From Pictodentalium vernedei (Eukaryota > Mollusca > Scaphopoda > Dentaliida > Dentaliidae), in assembly GCA_031216915.1 (NCBI GenBank), contig CM062297.1, positions 363,147,704 to 363,211,703 on the forward strand: 64,000 nt of DNA, read 5' to 3'. The notes beneath the pieces were generated by a model, which saw only the letters and a list, made by a program, of their open reading frames with translations, searched no databases and was not told where the DNA came from. Made by a program: the position numbers and the translations under genes. Of this stretch, positions 33,801 through 48,800 are shown in pieces. Position 1 is the stretch's first letter, and each line of letters begins with the position of its first letter.

Positions 33801-36800
33801 ACTATTGGTTGAAAAAAAAAATGTAACTGTGATGAAAAATATGTGGGCAACTTTTTATAACATGTGCAGGAGCAGCTCCTCACAAAGATCCCTCGTTCCA
33901 AATTTCATTGAAATCCATTCACTCACTGCTGAGATATCACTGTGGAGGACAGATGGATGAACAGACAGACACATGCACATGTAATCCAGTATACCCCCCA
34001 TTGTCTTAAAGACTGGGGGTATAAAAATTACGTAATGGGCAATAACCTTCTGAAGGCTTATTTGACATAGCATACAATTAGTTTAATGAGAGAAACTCCA
34101 GACAAGATCTGGGACATTACACTTCTTCCACATTTTGATGCCATTCCGATCAGGTAGACATTGTGTTTCATAAAAACTGTTTTGCACAAACAACTTTTGT
34201 GCAATGTCCTTGATGTAGCACAGCTGAAGATACAATAACATACCTTTTAAGAATTTTTTGTAGCTTTGGTGCTGATGTAAATAATGTTTTCAAGCTCTTA
34301 CGCTTTCTATGTTGTGGAGATTCACAATCAGAAGATTCTGAAAGAAATAATAAGGAAAACATCTTAAACAGATTTGAAAAATTTAAACACTTTTTTAGGC
34401 CTAAAAAAATAAAAAATCTGTTTCTCAGGCCCTCCCGCATGGTCCTTTTGGCTGCCGCATGCTCTCTTTTTATAATCAATTTAAACCTAAAAAAATTTAA
34501 AATTAAATGGTTCATGTCTGATATTTTACCCAAGTTAAAAAAATTGATGAATTTGTCCCTTGAGTGCAAGAAGGCTTTGCAATGCTTTAGCATTGCAAAG
34601 CCTTCTTGCACTCAAGGGATGAAATACACCACCACCCATGCTATTCTGTAGATTATGAGGCCTAAAACTTGAACCAAGAACATGAACTTTTGATGACAAA
34701 GAAGTAATTACTGAAATAAAAAATAAAATAAAAAAACGCTCGCCCGCATGCAATTTCACAAATAATGGCCCAAGAAACAGAAGATCTACTTTATGTGGCC
34801 TTAAACAAGCTTGTTGTGATGATTGCGATCACAATATGTTATGACTAGTAAAAACTAATACTTCAAGATTTTTATCCTAAAATATGAGACTTAGCAGGGG
34901 TGTCTAGTGAAGTCTATACAGCCAGTCAAGACTTCACTGGAAACCACTACCAAGGTACTGTAACTTCCAGCAAGACTAAAGCATGGAATGTGTCCTTTAT
35001 AAATACATGCAAGTTAAAAAACTCACCAAAATTGGAATGAAGCCCTTAACCCTTAAGAGCCTGGACAAATATCCTGAATTCCGACCAGCCAGCAGCCTTA
35101 AAATGTCTGGTAGTTTAGCAGTGATCTCCAGTCAAGTCTTGGCAGCCTTAACAGACAGCCAAGACTGTAACTAGAAATCACTGCCTAGATAATTTGCCTA
35201 TTGTCAGCGGAACGTCCTCATGATGCATGTTAAGGGCTCCCGTTTTGTTGTTGCAAAAGTTGGAAATAGACCTTTAATGTTATAGTACATATATAGATCT
35301 GAAGTTTGATCATTTACAATTGTAATTCATCAGTTAAATTCGACCTCGTTCTTTCTGAACCCACAATTTGATTCGCTGAGAGCTTGTCAGCTCTGTGCTC
35401 TAATCTCAGGTAAATTCACTGTTACCGTGCTCTAACTGCCGGAAGCAGGTTAATTACAACATGTCTCTATCGATGCTATGAATGAGCAAAGGCACTAAAC
35501 CGCTAAACTTCTTCAATCACAGATAGAACACACCTTGGAGTTGTTTTCTATGGCAGCAGTTGTTGGTGTCCGTGCTCTGAAGTTCACCTTATAAATTTGA
35601 TTGTGGCAAATAGACTGAGATCAAAAATGACATTTTTTTTACTGTTTTACTTCAAATAAAACGTTGTTTGGAGAATTTTCACTTCTAACAATGACAGGAA
35701 TAACAATGAAGATAAACGTCTCTTGTTTCATTAGGCATTCGGGGATTTTTACTATGGAAAACCATTTCTTAACTTGTCCCTTTGGGGCTCGTTAACAAAT
35801 GGTTTTCATAGTCAAACTCCCAAATGTCTAACTCAACAGGAGACGTTTATCTCCTAATTGAATATGCACCGGTTGCACTCACAAGAGTATAACATTACTC
35901 TCAAATTCTATATTATTTAAGGACAGAATTTATTCTCACAGAAGGAGTTTGCAGGAATCAAACATATTCTTGCAAATCAAGACCAATTTTAACCCTTTCA
36001 ACACTGGTGGTATCCTCCATGCCAGTTAAATGGCAGAAATTGGAAGAGTCCATATCCATTATTTGCGGGTAGAGCAATTAATATTTTCAATGTTAAACAG
36101 ATTAACTGTTCTACCACACACGTTCACTTAGTAGCCATCCTACTTAATGACGTATCGTGTTCCTGGACCTGAAAAGTGGCCTCTCGTGTTGAAAGGGTTC
36201 AGGCCTGAATGACAAAGAATTTATTTGGCAGTTGCACAAAAAAAAATTCATGAATATTTATTTTTGAATAACAATTAACACAATTCAATTCAAAGCTTCA
36301 TTTGATGAAATTTACCTTTAATTTCAGAGGCCTGTGGAGGTCGAGCTGTTTTTATATTTCTAAACAATTCTTCAAATATCTCAACTTTGCCCAAGGTTCT
36401 TCTCTGGCTCTCATCAACATCTCTCCAACCTGCAACAAAACAGAGGAAGAAATATAAAAATTTCTCACAAGCAAACACCAGGTCCATAACATGAATGACA
36501 GCAGAAGTGAAACATGGCTTTTTAATTACTTTAATTATTGTTTTTTTAAATTTTAAGAAAGATTACAACAGAACCATATCATGTGACCCCTCATAGGCGA
36601 GCTTGATCCAGAAAGACAACCAAATATTCTTCTACACCATATAATTTTTTGACTCCAAAACTTTTAGCAGATGTGAACATCAAGGGAAGTAATTGTTTTT
36701 TCTTTAAGAGATGCAAAGAAGAAGTGAAAGTGGGCCAATGGGATGGAAGCTGTATATTAATGGATGCCAGTGAATAAATATGTGTTACTTCTGTTCCAAA

Positions 36801-39800
36801 ATGTAATTTGAATTCAACAGGAAAGGTTTAAGCAATCATATTAGAAAACATGTATCAGAGGTGGACTGGCTGTATAGACCACTGGGAGAATTCCTGGTGG
36901 GCCTCCTATTGGGTTCCCCCCCCCCCCCCCCCCAGGGACTCTAAAATTGATGCTGCCAACACCTGTGTTGATGCGTGAAATTTCATGAAAATGACCAAAA
37001 GGCAAAATGGATCTGATTGCACAGACTACCAGTATATCGAAATGTTCTCCATTGGCAGTCCACATAGAAGACATTTCAATATACCAGAAGCCTAGTCTGC
37101 CATTGATCGTTCAGATCGTTTGGCTCAAATTTCCTCTGATTGAGCTAAACTATGGTCTTCCATCCAATGCCATCGAAATGTCCTCTGTGGAGTCCCATTG
37201 ATCACTCAGATGCAAGGAAGCCACGTTTGTTGAGTTCGAAAAGTCAAACTTTTCTCAGGGTCTGCCCCCCCCCCCCCCCCCCCCCCCCACCCGGGGCATT
37301 TCCCGGTAACTTTTATTGGCCCAGTCCACCTCTGACTTGTATAAAGTGTCTCAAGGTCCCCTCATTTTTCAAAATGCTGCCTTAAAATTGCAGAAGCAGA
37401 AGTAATGAATGAATTTTCAACTTTTCTTCAGAATTTTTTTTCAAATTTTTTGATTTTCACTCACATTAGAAACTGAAAAAGTAGTGGATAATAAATGTAT
37501 AAAAGCTTTTAACTTACTTGAAGGGACAGAATATCCTGGGTTTGAGCATGCAAAGGGGCCAAAACCCTTCATGTTCCATGCTGCAATTCGAATAAAATAG
37601 CATTTTCCATTTGTCAAGTTTTTTATTTCCTTCTCCAAGAACCTCACATCTTCGACTACTGAGTGTCCAGCTGTAGTCACAAAGTCTTCATGTAAACTCC
37701 ATTCCACTGAAATGATAGCAAATGATAATAGATTCTTTCCTATTCATTTTGAAGAACAGCTGATCAAAAGAAGACAATTAGGATAACATGAAAAATTAAA
37801 AATAAACTCTCTTTTCCACTGTATTTCAAAACATACCCAAAGAAAAGAAATATGGGCACCTAATGCCTCAGAAGGTAGATCTTCTCTTTCTCAGGCCATT
37901 TTTTGGTAAAACTGCATGTGGGTGGGCGTTTTTTATTTTATTTTTTATTATTGTATTTATTCCTTTGCCATCAAAAGTTCATGTTCTTGGGTTGTTCAAT
38001 GTTTTAGACCTCATAATCTACAGAATTACATAGGTTGTGGTGTATTTCGTCCCTTGAGTGCAAGAAGGCTTTGCAATGCTTTAGCACATTTTTTTTTCTC
38101 AAAAACATAGCTTTTTACCTCACATTGGAACATGCTCTTTAAGCTCATTCCAAATAGGGGTCATATACATTTTTTAGGTTAATTTTTTTTTAGTTATTCC
38201 AGGTTATTCAAGAAATAGTTTTGCAAGTGTCACCCACCCCCCCCCCCCCCACCCCCACCCAATTATGTTGAGTAAAAGGTTATCACGTGTTAATGATAGG
38301 GTTAAACCTTCACCTTAGGAATCAGCTGCATCCACCCACATAATTTACAAATTGAGCAGTTGAAATTTTTTTTTAAATATCCCCAAAACCATAAAACAAA
38401 ATCCAGTTGTTCAAATGAGAGGGTCACATGATATTATGATTCTCTAAAAAAAAAATTTAAAAAAAAAAAACAATAAAAATTTCAAACTTTGATGTCATGT
38501 GCATTGGGTAAAGGTTTAACCCTTTACCTAACATGAAGAGCAGACGACACTCGCGAACAAAATTCTTGAATAACTAATTTTTTTCATTTTTTGTCTCAAA
38601 AACAGATTATGACCCCTCGTTGGAACCTACGCTTTTGAGACAAAAAACGAAAAAAATAATGAAAATTAATTAGCGATTTTTGTGAATAGCCCTGGCAGGT
38701 TTTGGCAGTTACGTTGGGTAAAGGGTAAATGCTCAATATTATGAAGTAAGTTAACGAAAGTACAATGATTTACCAACCTTTATACTTGGTAACCACAGCA
38801 CCATTGTGATTCAGAGGTTCATCAAATTTTACAAGTAGTGATGTACTGCTAGCCACTGTTAGGCAGACATTTGTTGGGGCATCTGGTTTTTCTGAAATAA
38901 AAAAAAACCTCTGAAATATTATAAAATGCAGAGAAACAGATAACAATATGTTTCACATTTTTGCTAACAACTACCCAACAACCTTCAAATGGAAATCATT
39001 TCTTCAAAAGATAAATATATGTTATCACCATTATGTGCTGATCGAGCTCATTCCAATGAGGGGTCACATAATATGGTTTTGTGGAAATTTTTTGAAAAAA
39101 CAATCATTAAAATAACAAATTTTGATATTGTGTGCATTGGTAAAGGGTTAATTCTGGCTCATCAGAAAATGAGATTATTAAATCAACTTTCCCAAATACA
39201 TATTCAAATTGAGTTTCAGAGACGCCAAACAAAAATGTGAGTGCCTTCATAATAAACCCTCTGAACAAATATTCAATTTGAGGTCTGTTTCAAAAAGTTT
39301 TTTTCAACAATTTTCACAAATGCTAATCTATTACAAACATAAAGAAAATCTTCATTCCCTTTACCCAATGTATACAATATCAAAATTTGTTACTTAACCC
39401 TTTACCCAACGTAATGGCCAACACTGTACCTAGGTGTAAAATAGGGACCTGTTGAGGCAATTGCCCTGTGTGCCCGTCTGTGGAGCACTGGCAGTATGCT
39501 CTGTTGTGTTGAGCTGAGAATGTTATAGAATGAACAAAGGGTGTGAACACCTGTGATATGGGGTAATAATGTAAGTCAGAGAGCACTGTGGTGGATTCTT
39601 GATGTTAACATTGCATTATTAACCGGCCAGTGCTATTCACAAAAATCGCCAATTAATTTCCATTATTTTCCCATTTTTTGTCTCAAAAAACATAGGTTAT
39701 GACCCCTCATTGGAATGAGCTCGATGAGCTCATTCCAATGAGGGGTCATGATCTATGTTTTTTGAGACTAAAAATGAGTTACTCAAGAATTTTGTTTGCA

Positions 39801-42800
39801 AGTGCCGTCTGCTTTTCAGTTTAGGTAAAGGGTTAAACACCGATATTGTTATATAATAACAAATTATTACAACAATGTCTTGTTTGATCTTGCCAATCTG
39901 GTTATACTATTTTGATGGGATTGGATGACTCAGATCAAATGACTGCTGCAATAAACTGCATGTAATTTTTTTAATTTTTATTGGGGTTTAACAATACTTT
40001 TGACAGCCAGGACCATCTAGTGTCAGTTTTGCGGGTGGAGAAAGCTGTTGTAACCTGGGAGAACCACTGGGTGGTGGCAAGCAAGTCAGGCTCCCTAAGG
40101 TACTAACTTCACACAGGCAGGGTTAGCATTGGTGAAAACAAGTACACCATAGACGTGAAGCACACCCAGTGTAACCTTGCCCCCATGTGGACAATCAGGA
40201 TTAAGTGCCTTGCACAAGGATACAACACTGTTACACCTGGTGGGGAATGAGTTGTGGGTCTTTCAAGGTCTTTGAAGTCCAATTCCGTAACCAGTGAGCC
40301 ACTGCACTCCTGCCGGCATATAATAAACTTACAGAGAAGGTACTCACTTGCATAATCATAACCTGCTTTCATTCTTTTCAACAACCTGTGCCTGAATTCC
40401 CAATGACTCAACTGCTTTTCATTTTCCTGAAAAAATATGAAAACAAAATTTCAGTTTTCGAAGTTGATAAAGGGCAATAACTGTTATAAAAACATACAGA
40501 GTCATCTGACCTTCTAACATGGTAATGTTCTGAATGTAGTTTTGCAATGTGCAAAATTTCAGATGGCTGCCTTGAAAGGTGTAATGTAGTGTATGATACA
40601 ACTTTTGGACGGATGGACTGACATGAGGAATACTATATAAACCCACCAGGAAGGCAAAGGTATAAAAATAGTACTCATACCATCAGACTCAAAGTCCTAT
40701 AACACAATGCGTCCATCTGGTTATGTCCGACAATGTTCAACACAAAATAAAAAGCAGCAAAAAGACTGGAAAAAAATGTGTGTGAACTCCAAATATATCC
40801 AACATTCCCAATCAAGCTATTGGTTCAGAATAATCAGAACACTAGGCAATGGCCATGAGCTACAAGTGAATACAACAAAAAATAGAATGAGCAGCATAAA
40901 ATGCTTCACATTGATTAATTTTACAACCCTTCATCACAATAAAAATGAAAAAATAGATTATATTTGACAAATCTCGGTGATGACACTTGAGGAGGCATTA
41001 TATAATTTCAAACTCTTTCCATTCACCAACCAACAAGCATTAAAACAGTGTGGTCAAAATAAACTTGAATGACGTAAAATTTGAGCATATAAAATTTGAG
41101 ACAGTACTCAAAAAAAGGGAAATCAATTAATGATTATTTAACTCTTTATCCAACGTAACAACCAAAACCAGCAAGCACCTTTCACAAAAATCACCATTCA
41201 GGTTTCCTTATTCTTTCTCAAAAACATAGCGTGTTGAGCTTGTTCCAATGAGGTGTTATAAGGTATATTTTTTATGCAAAAAATGAAAAAAATTAGTTAT
41301 TCAAGAATCTATTTGCAAGTCTCGTCTGCTTTTCGTGTTTGGTCAAGAGTTAAAAATCTGTGATTTTATAATTGAGAACTGTATGCCAACTTGAAATACT
41401 AAACCTGTTTTGAACAAAGCTAATCATCATTAGCAATAAAATAGATTAATGCTTGCAATTATGTACAAGATTTACAATTGACTTTTTGCTGTGGGTTATT
41501 AAATCTTACATGAAAGTCTAATATAATTTTACACCCATCTGATTCTGAATGGCAGGTGGTTCAAAACTGACAGTTTATCTTAGACAAAGGAGGTTTTCAC
41601 TTTTCAGATCTGGTTTCATTTTGGTTGGATTTCAGGAAAAAAAATTGGTTTTGGTACATTTTTTTATGTTTTAAGAACATTTAGTAAATAACACCTCCAG
41701 TGCCATAACTTAGAAAAAATCTGCAATAGTTTGTACGACACCACCCACCATAGAAACCCCTGTCTGTAAATATATTCATTCAGTTCAGCCTAACTTCTCT
41801 TTGATCATTCTTAGGAGTTCCAGGGGATAAGTTACTAAGATGGTTCAGTCAGAAAAAAACATAAGTAAGGCCTAAAAAAGTTAAAAATCTGTTTATCAGA
41901 CCCTCCTGCATTGTCGTTTTGGCTGCCACATGCTCTCTTTTTATAACCAATGCAAACTTAACAAATTAAAAATTAAATGGTTTATATCTGATATTTTACC
42001 CAAGTTAATAAAATTGATAAAATTTTCCCTTGAGTGCAACAAGACTTTGCAATGTTAAAGAATTGCAAAGCCTTTTTGCATTCAAGGGACGAAATACACC
42101 ACCTTAGCTCTGCAGAATATGAGGCCTAAACATCAAACAAACCAAGAACATGAACTTTTGATGGCAAAGAAATAATTACAAAAATAAAAAATAAAATAAA
42201 AAACTGCACACCCACATGCAATTTTACAAAAAATGGCCTGAGAAACAGAAGATCTACTTTGTGGGGGGCCATAGGGTAACAAATGAATAAAGTTCTTCTA
42301 ATATACGTTGTGTTCTCTTTGTCATATTTTCTCCCTTATTGACTTATCCGGTGCACAAGTTAACCCTTTACCCAATGCAGACGATATCAAAATTTATTAT
42401 TTTAAATCTCACTTTTTTTAATTTTTCAAAACATTTCAACAAAACCATATCATGTGACCTCTCATTGGAACAAGCTCAACGAGCTCGTTCCATTGAGGGG
42501 TCACATGATATGGTTTTGTTGAAATTTTTTGAAAAATTTAATCTTTTCAACTGCTCAATTTTCATATTACGTGGTCGGATGCAGGCGATTCATTAGGTAA
42601 AGGGTTAATAAGGGCTAAAATGTGACAGTGAGAACAGAACGTATTCACCCCTTGCCAGATAGACTAAATGATGAGGGTCCATAATAGCCATTAGTCTTGT
42701 TCCCTCTCAGTAAGGTGGTTTGATCAGTTTATGCACAAACACAGTAAAACTGTTTGGCTGTTTTTGCTACGTCTTGCAGTTTGGTTTTCTTGTTTGCAGC

Positions 42801-45800
42801 AAAAACTGTAATCGAACCAAAAAACAAAAAAGAAAATTCCTAGAAATTATAAGAAAATCTTCTGGGCAATGATCAAATCACTCTGTGTTTTTTAATAATT
42901 CCTTAGCTGCCGGTACAGACAGTATACAGACAGCTAGAGCTTAGAGATGGGAAATATACCGAAAAACCAAACCGATACTGATATCATGGGAATACCGCAA
43001 AACAGAACTGAACCAATCATTGAATACCGAAACCATCTGAATTTTCAAATTTTCCTACATTCATTATTTATAAGTCCCTGTTTAGGTTTGATAACAGTTG
43101 AAAGGTTCAGTTTCATGAAAGTGACTGATTTTCTTTCAGTTTTGTTTACCCTCAATGGACTGGGTAACTGACCTGAATTCCCACTAGACAACAACCTGAT
43201 CAGAAATCACTACCTAGGTGTGTTTTGTCTATTGTCAGCAGATCCTCCTAAAGATGGCATGGTCAGGGCACATGCTCTGAGATCATAAAAACCTGAAATA
43301 GGTCTTTAACCCTTTTCCCAACGTAACGGCCAAAACCGGCCAGCGCTATTCTCAAAAATCGCCAATTAATTTTCAAAATATTTTCATTTTTTGTCTCAAA
43401 AACATAGGTTATGACCCCTCATTGGAATGAGCTCGTCGAGATCGTTTCAACGAGGGGTCATAACCTATGTTTTTGAGACAAAAAATGAAAAAAATTAGTT
43501 ATTCAAGAATTTTTTTTGCAAGTGTCGTCTGCTTTTCATGTTAGGTAAAGGGTTAAACATAAATGCGCATTTAGAACAGGTCACAAAATTACTGCAGGTA
43601 TGATAAATATCATAAAAGAATACTGCTACTGAACTCATTGGCAGTGTCATTTATAGCATTGTGGTAGAATGATACAACATATTCTGTTTTTCCTGATATG
43701 AATTCCTCAAATCTCAGTCAAGTCACATATCGAATACTAAACCGATACCAAGATATACACCCCTAAAAATACCAAAACTGATACTGAACTCAAAATTCCA
43801 CTACCTCCCATCTCTACTAGAGCATGGCCAGAAACCACTGGCAAGACTCTACACTAGCAGGGAATGGGATTGTGTAGCCCAAGTTCCTATGGACAACAAA
43901 AGCAGATGATCAATAAAATAATTCCCACAAAACATAAATAAATTCAAGCACACCCAAAATAATTACAGGGGTAGCAAGCCTCATCACTGGGGAAGATTAT
44001 TAGTTATCCTTGTGTTTTCCAGGATGTATGGGAATTTACACCGGTTTGAGAACTCATACACCCTGAGTTTCTTAAATAAAACCAGACAAATATGGATGTC
44101 ATTGGAACTGGCTCAATGAGCCAGTTCCAATGACATCCCTATCTGTAATATTTTATTGCACACAAATATTAAATTTCCTGTATTTTAATTTTTGTTCTAA
44201 CATAACTGAGCAGAAGGTATGAATTCATAATTAAAAATGGGTACTTTTTTAGCCATATAGCCTACTATTGGGTATTCTTGTTTTTACACTGTGGTTACCA
44301 CAGTGTAAAAAAAAAGCCACTGTGGATTGCAGTTGACATTGTACCCCTCAGCCAATCAAAATGCAGTATTTTGTTTCATTTGGAAATAAAAATTCTTATA
44401 TCTTTTATCAGTGATGAACCAACTTTTCTCGCTTTTTTCCCCTAATTTCACAATATTCTGTGGTGAAGATATAAGATGTTCTATTTACATACTTTTTGCT
44501 GATTGGTTGACATATTTCCCGCTGAACTGTTCAAGACTGCAGCAGTTAGGTCTACAACATGCTTCTCTGCTTCAGATACCAGTGATTCCAATCTTGATGA
44601 TCGGCTTTCGTGTCTCTGGACTGTAATAAAAATGTATCAAATACTGATATATTTACAGAGAGGGAGCAAGCTATGAGAAGAAAAAATTGAGTGAGTGACT
44701 GAAAGAAAGACTGTCAGCTTTTATACAATGTTTTGTAATCTGCTGATTATCCAATTGTGTTTTCACAAGCTGACAAAAGGTGATATGAGGTGAGAGGTAT
44801 AGGTAGTGTCAACAAGAAAGTTAATCCCTGTTGTGCAAGCCAATGTTAACATTATACCTTGAAGAAAAATAATTGTTCCAATTTTTGCTTGAGGCAAAAT
44901 GGAAAATATGATTTTCTAAACATGTTTAAAACAAGTATAATGAAGTAGAAATGAAAAAAATACAGAAATAAAGAATGATTTGGGTAAAAAATACTCGAAG
45001 GTCTCTTGAGCAACTGATGTCATGTCAAAGAATGTCAATATTACTACATATGTATGTCGGTTTTCCTTCTGGCAGAATAAATTTGTTTTAAAAGTGACGC
45101 AAACAATGATATACCCAACAAAATAGGCATCAACTTGGAAAAATTAAGAACAATTTAAAAAAAAGAAGCTTACTTTAATACAGGGACATGACCAGGCGAA
45201 ATGAATTTGATGGACAAAATGGCAGCAGAAACATATTTTGTCCCCTCCACCTCATTTCAATGGCAGCAAAGATATTTGTAAATTTGGAATTTCAAACAAA
45301 AATGTGTATAGGATTGAATTGAAGGTTTTTAGTAAAAGTGTGTGTGTGGAGAAGTGGGGTAGTGGGGCCCAAGTGCATGGTCACACAACTGCTTGAATGT
45401 CTATTTAATACTTACATAGTGGACTTTCCTTAGCACCATGATGGAGAAGCATCTTAGCCATAGGAATGTTGTTTGTCATCACAGCAACATCTAATGGAGT
45501 CAAGCATTCACTGTTGACACTACCAAACATAAAAGAGAACAATGATTAAATATCTTGGTCATATCAAAGTGGCAAGTCAAAACTGACACCCAAAACTTGA
45601 ACCATGTTTCAAATAAAATAGCATTTTAATTTTCAACTATTTTAAAGCTCAAATGCTGTTTCATTTATTTTTTAATATTTTTTGTTAAAAAAAATTAGGC
45701 CCCACAAAGTAGATCTTGTTTCTCAGGCCATTTTTTGTAAAACTGCATGTGGGTGGGCGTTTTTTATTATTTTTGTAATTATTTTTTCTTTGCCATCAAA

Positions 45801-48800
45801 AGTTCATGTTCTTGGTTTGTTTATGTTTTAGGCCTCATAATCTATAGAATAGCATGGGTGGTTTTGCACTGCTTATAAAAGACAGCATGCAGCAGCCAAA
45901 AGGACTATGCGGAAGGGCCTGAGAAACAGATTTTTAACTTTTTTAGGTCTTATGCAACTTTTTTGTAGTGTTTAACTAGTAGGATGCTAGATTATTTTTG
46001 GAAGTTTCAATTTATTTATGTGGACTTGTTTTTTTACAAAATTTTGAAGCGTGCCTGAACACTCCCCAATAAATTGTAACAAGACAAATTCAACATAGGC
46101 AAAACATTTTTTATTCTAAAAGAATACAAAACCTTTAAAGTGTGGAACCAACAACTTTCAGTGAAGCCTAAAATTGGGCTTCAAGCACTCAACTATTTAA
46201 TTTATTAATCACATGGTCATTTTCAGCATGTATGGCTATATCATGACCACAACACAAGTATGTAGTCAACTAAAACCAATATCCCACATTAGAGATCTTC
46301 AATCCAAGGCATGGGCAGGTTAAAGACAGACAGAGAAACATGTTTCACAAGAAAAAAAAAAGTTGAAAATTTGATAACATACACAAAAAAATACTTTGTG
46401 AAGGGCATTGTAAAAATTAAAATTTACAAAAGTGTTGTGAGCTATGATAAATAGGAGAAAATATATATCAAGAAGCAGCTGAAATGGATTAACCCTTTAC
46501 CTAACATGAAAAGCAGACGACACTTGCAAAAAAAATTCTTGAATAACTAATTTTTTTCATTTTTTGTCTCAAAAACATAGGTTATGACCCCTCGTTGGAA
46601 CGAGCTCGACGAGCTCGTTCCAACGAGGGGTCATAACCTATGTTTTTGAGACAAAAAATGAAAAAATAATAAAAATTCATTGGCGATTTTTTAGAATCGC
46701 GCTGGCCGGTTTTGGCCGTTACGTTGGGTAAAGGGTTAAATGATAATTGCGTAAAAGTATTCTGAGAAAGTTTTCCAAGGAATTCCTCCATAATTTGAAT
46801 ACTATTCAAAAAGTAATAAGGATATATATTGTTTAGTTGTCGAGCAGTTCTTCAGTAAAAATAAACTGCCTTTAACTATTGAAATTTTTCATTTCAAAAT
46901 GAATTAGTGTTTGCACATTTCAATGAGATGAATTTCATGAAAAGACAGCTGTACATGTGACTGGGAAGAGTAATAATACAGTAGTTTTATACTATAATCT
47001 CCAAAAGACAACCAAATGCTTTTGTAGAAAATAAGCTACACCATTGTAACATCAACCCACACAATAAAAGGCACATGCAAGCCATGATTTAAAATTTTTT
47101 TGATCCTAATCAAGTAATCTAATCCAACTTATGTATCAGCTGTGATGGTGCAAAGAATTCATCTATCAATTATCACCCAACCAAAAATACCAAAAACAGG
47201 GCTTTCTAGGCTCAAAACTTACAACATAATAATAATAAAAATAATAATAATAAATTATTAATATTTTATTATTATTATTATTATTACCCAACCAAAAGTA
47301 CCAAAAACTGGGCTTTTAAGGCTGAAAACTCACAACGTGTGTGTGCTGAGTCTGGCACAAGTTGCACTTGAGTTCATAATATTTTTAGCACCATAAACAT
47401 GTGATTGTGTTTAGCCTGCAACATACTCAAAACATATTTTTTTCAATAAAAATTTTGCACGGAAAAGGGACATATTACTTGAAAACATATGTAACAAGAT
47501 GTGGAAAAATAAAATTGTTCATGAGTGGTAATTTATTCGTGGTTTACAGAAGATTGTGAGGTGGATGTAGCTGCATTCTAAAGACAACAGATGTAATTTT
47601 AATTCCTTATAATATTACCAAAGTTTCCAAAAGCATGTTTTACCCATAATGCAACTAGGAATTTAACCATTTCGATTTTGTTTGGCAGAGCTCAATGAGC
47701 CCTGTCAAACAAAATTGATTTGGTTAAATTCCTAGCTGAATTAGAGGAAACATTTGCTGTTTGAAATTTTTATATTTTGGCAATAGTATACAGGAAGTTA
47801 AGGTTCTGCAAGAACTGCTGTAATGTCTCTACAAACAACTGTAAACTGTCAACTAAATGCAAAACTTACCAGTTAATATCGATTCCATTTGTATCAAGAA
47901 TTATTTTCACTAAATCCATGTCTTGGTGTTCAACTGCATCAAAGAGAGCTGTAAAGAAAAACAGTTGGAGATTTTAGCACCATTTTTTTCACGTACGATT
48001 ACAGCATGCATCAAATCCAGCCACAATGAAAGTATTTATTTACTGGTCTATTTATGAATCACTACAGAAATAAATGATAATTATATTATTATAGACTCTG
48101 TTTATTTATTTTAATGTAATAATAAAAGCCAGTGGTAATTGATATATTAATTTTAGATTTATTTTATTATTTTCAAATTTATTTTGTTTATAAAAACTGT
48201 TCTTTCATAACTGATGCCATGCCCCAATATATCCTCAAAAAATAATTTGTAAGGGTACAAAATATGCAAAGTAACTAAATTATTTATTAATCGGTTCAGT
48301 GCCGAAAGACAATTTTGACTCTGTGGACAAATTCTGTAAGCCTGTATTTGGCAATATTAGGCTGTTAGATGCTTGATTAAAAACATGTTTGGGGCCGAAA
48401 ATTTCTTACAATTCATTGCAGAATGTGAGTAGGCTATAAATTTAAAAAAAAAAGGTTTCTATGAATAGATTTCCATTTTAAATTTGAATAACAGACTGTG
48501 ATTGTATATCAATATGGCATTGAACTACTTAAAGAGCTCAGATACTGGTTTCAGATTCAGAATAATTCTTAAATTCACAAAATAGAGCAATCAGCATAGT
48601 TAAAATTCTCAGTTAACTTTATAAAATGAAATACAATTTGTTACAACAAAAAATGAAGAAAATATTACTGGTGATACCTCTCCGCAAGGAAGATACAAGC
48701 TTCCAGCCACGTAATTTTTTTGTCGTCTCCAGGACTTTTCTATAATTGATGACTTTCCACTTCATACTTTTTATATATCACTAACAGGACTGCAGTGAAC

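Noticed and set aside
34168-34611. 147-codon minus-strand frame as a separate gene
   Set aside because: Only the central part is a true ANKFN1 exon (34,244-34,337); the rest is a GGCC-ended MITE and intron read through.
36900-37385. Proline- or glycine-rich small proteins on either strand
   Set aside because: These arise from C runs inside a hAT-like MITE.
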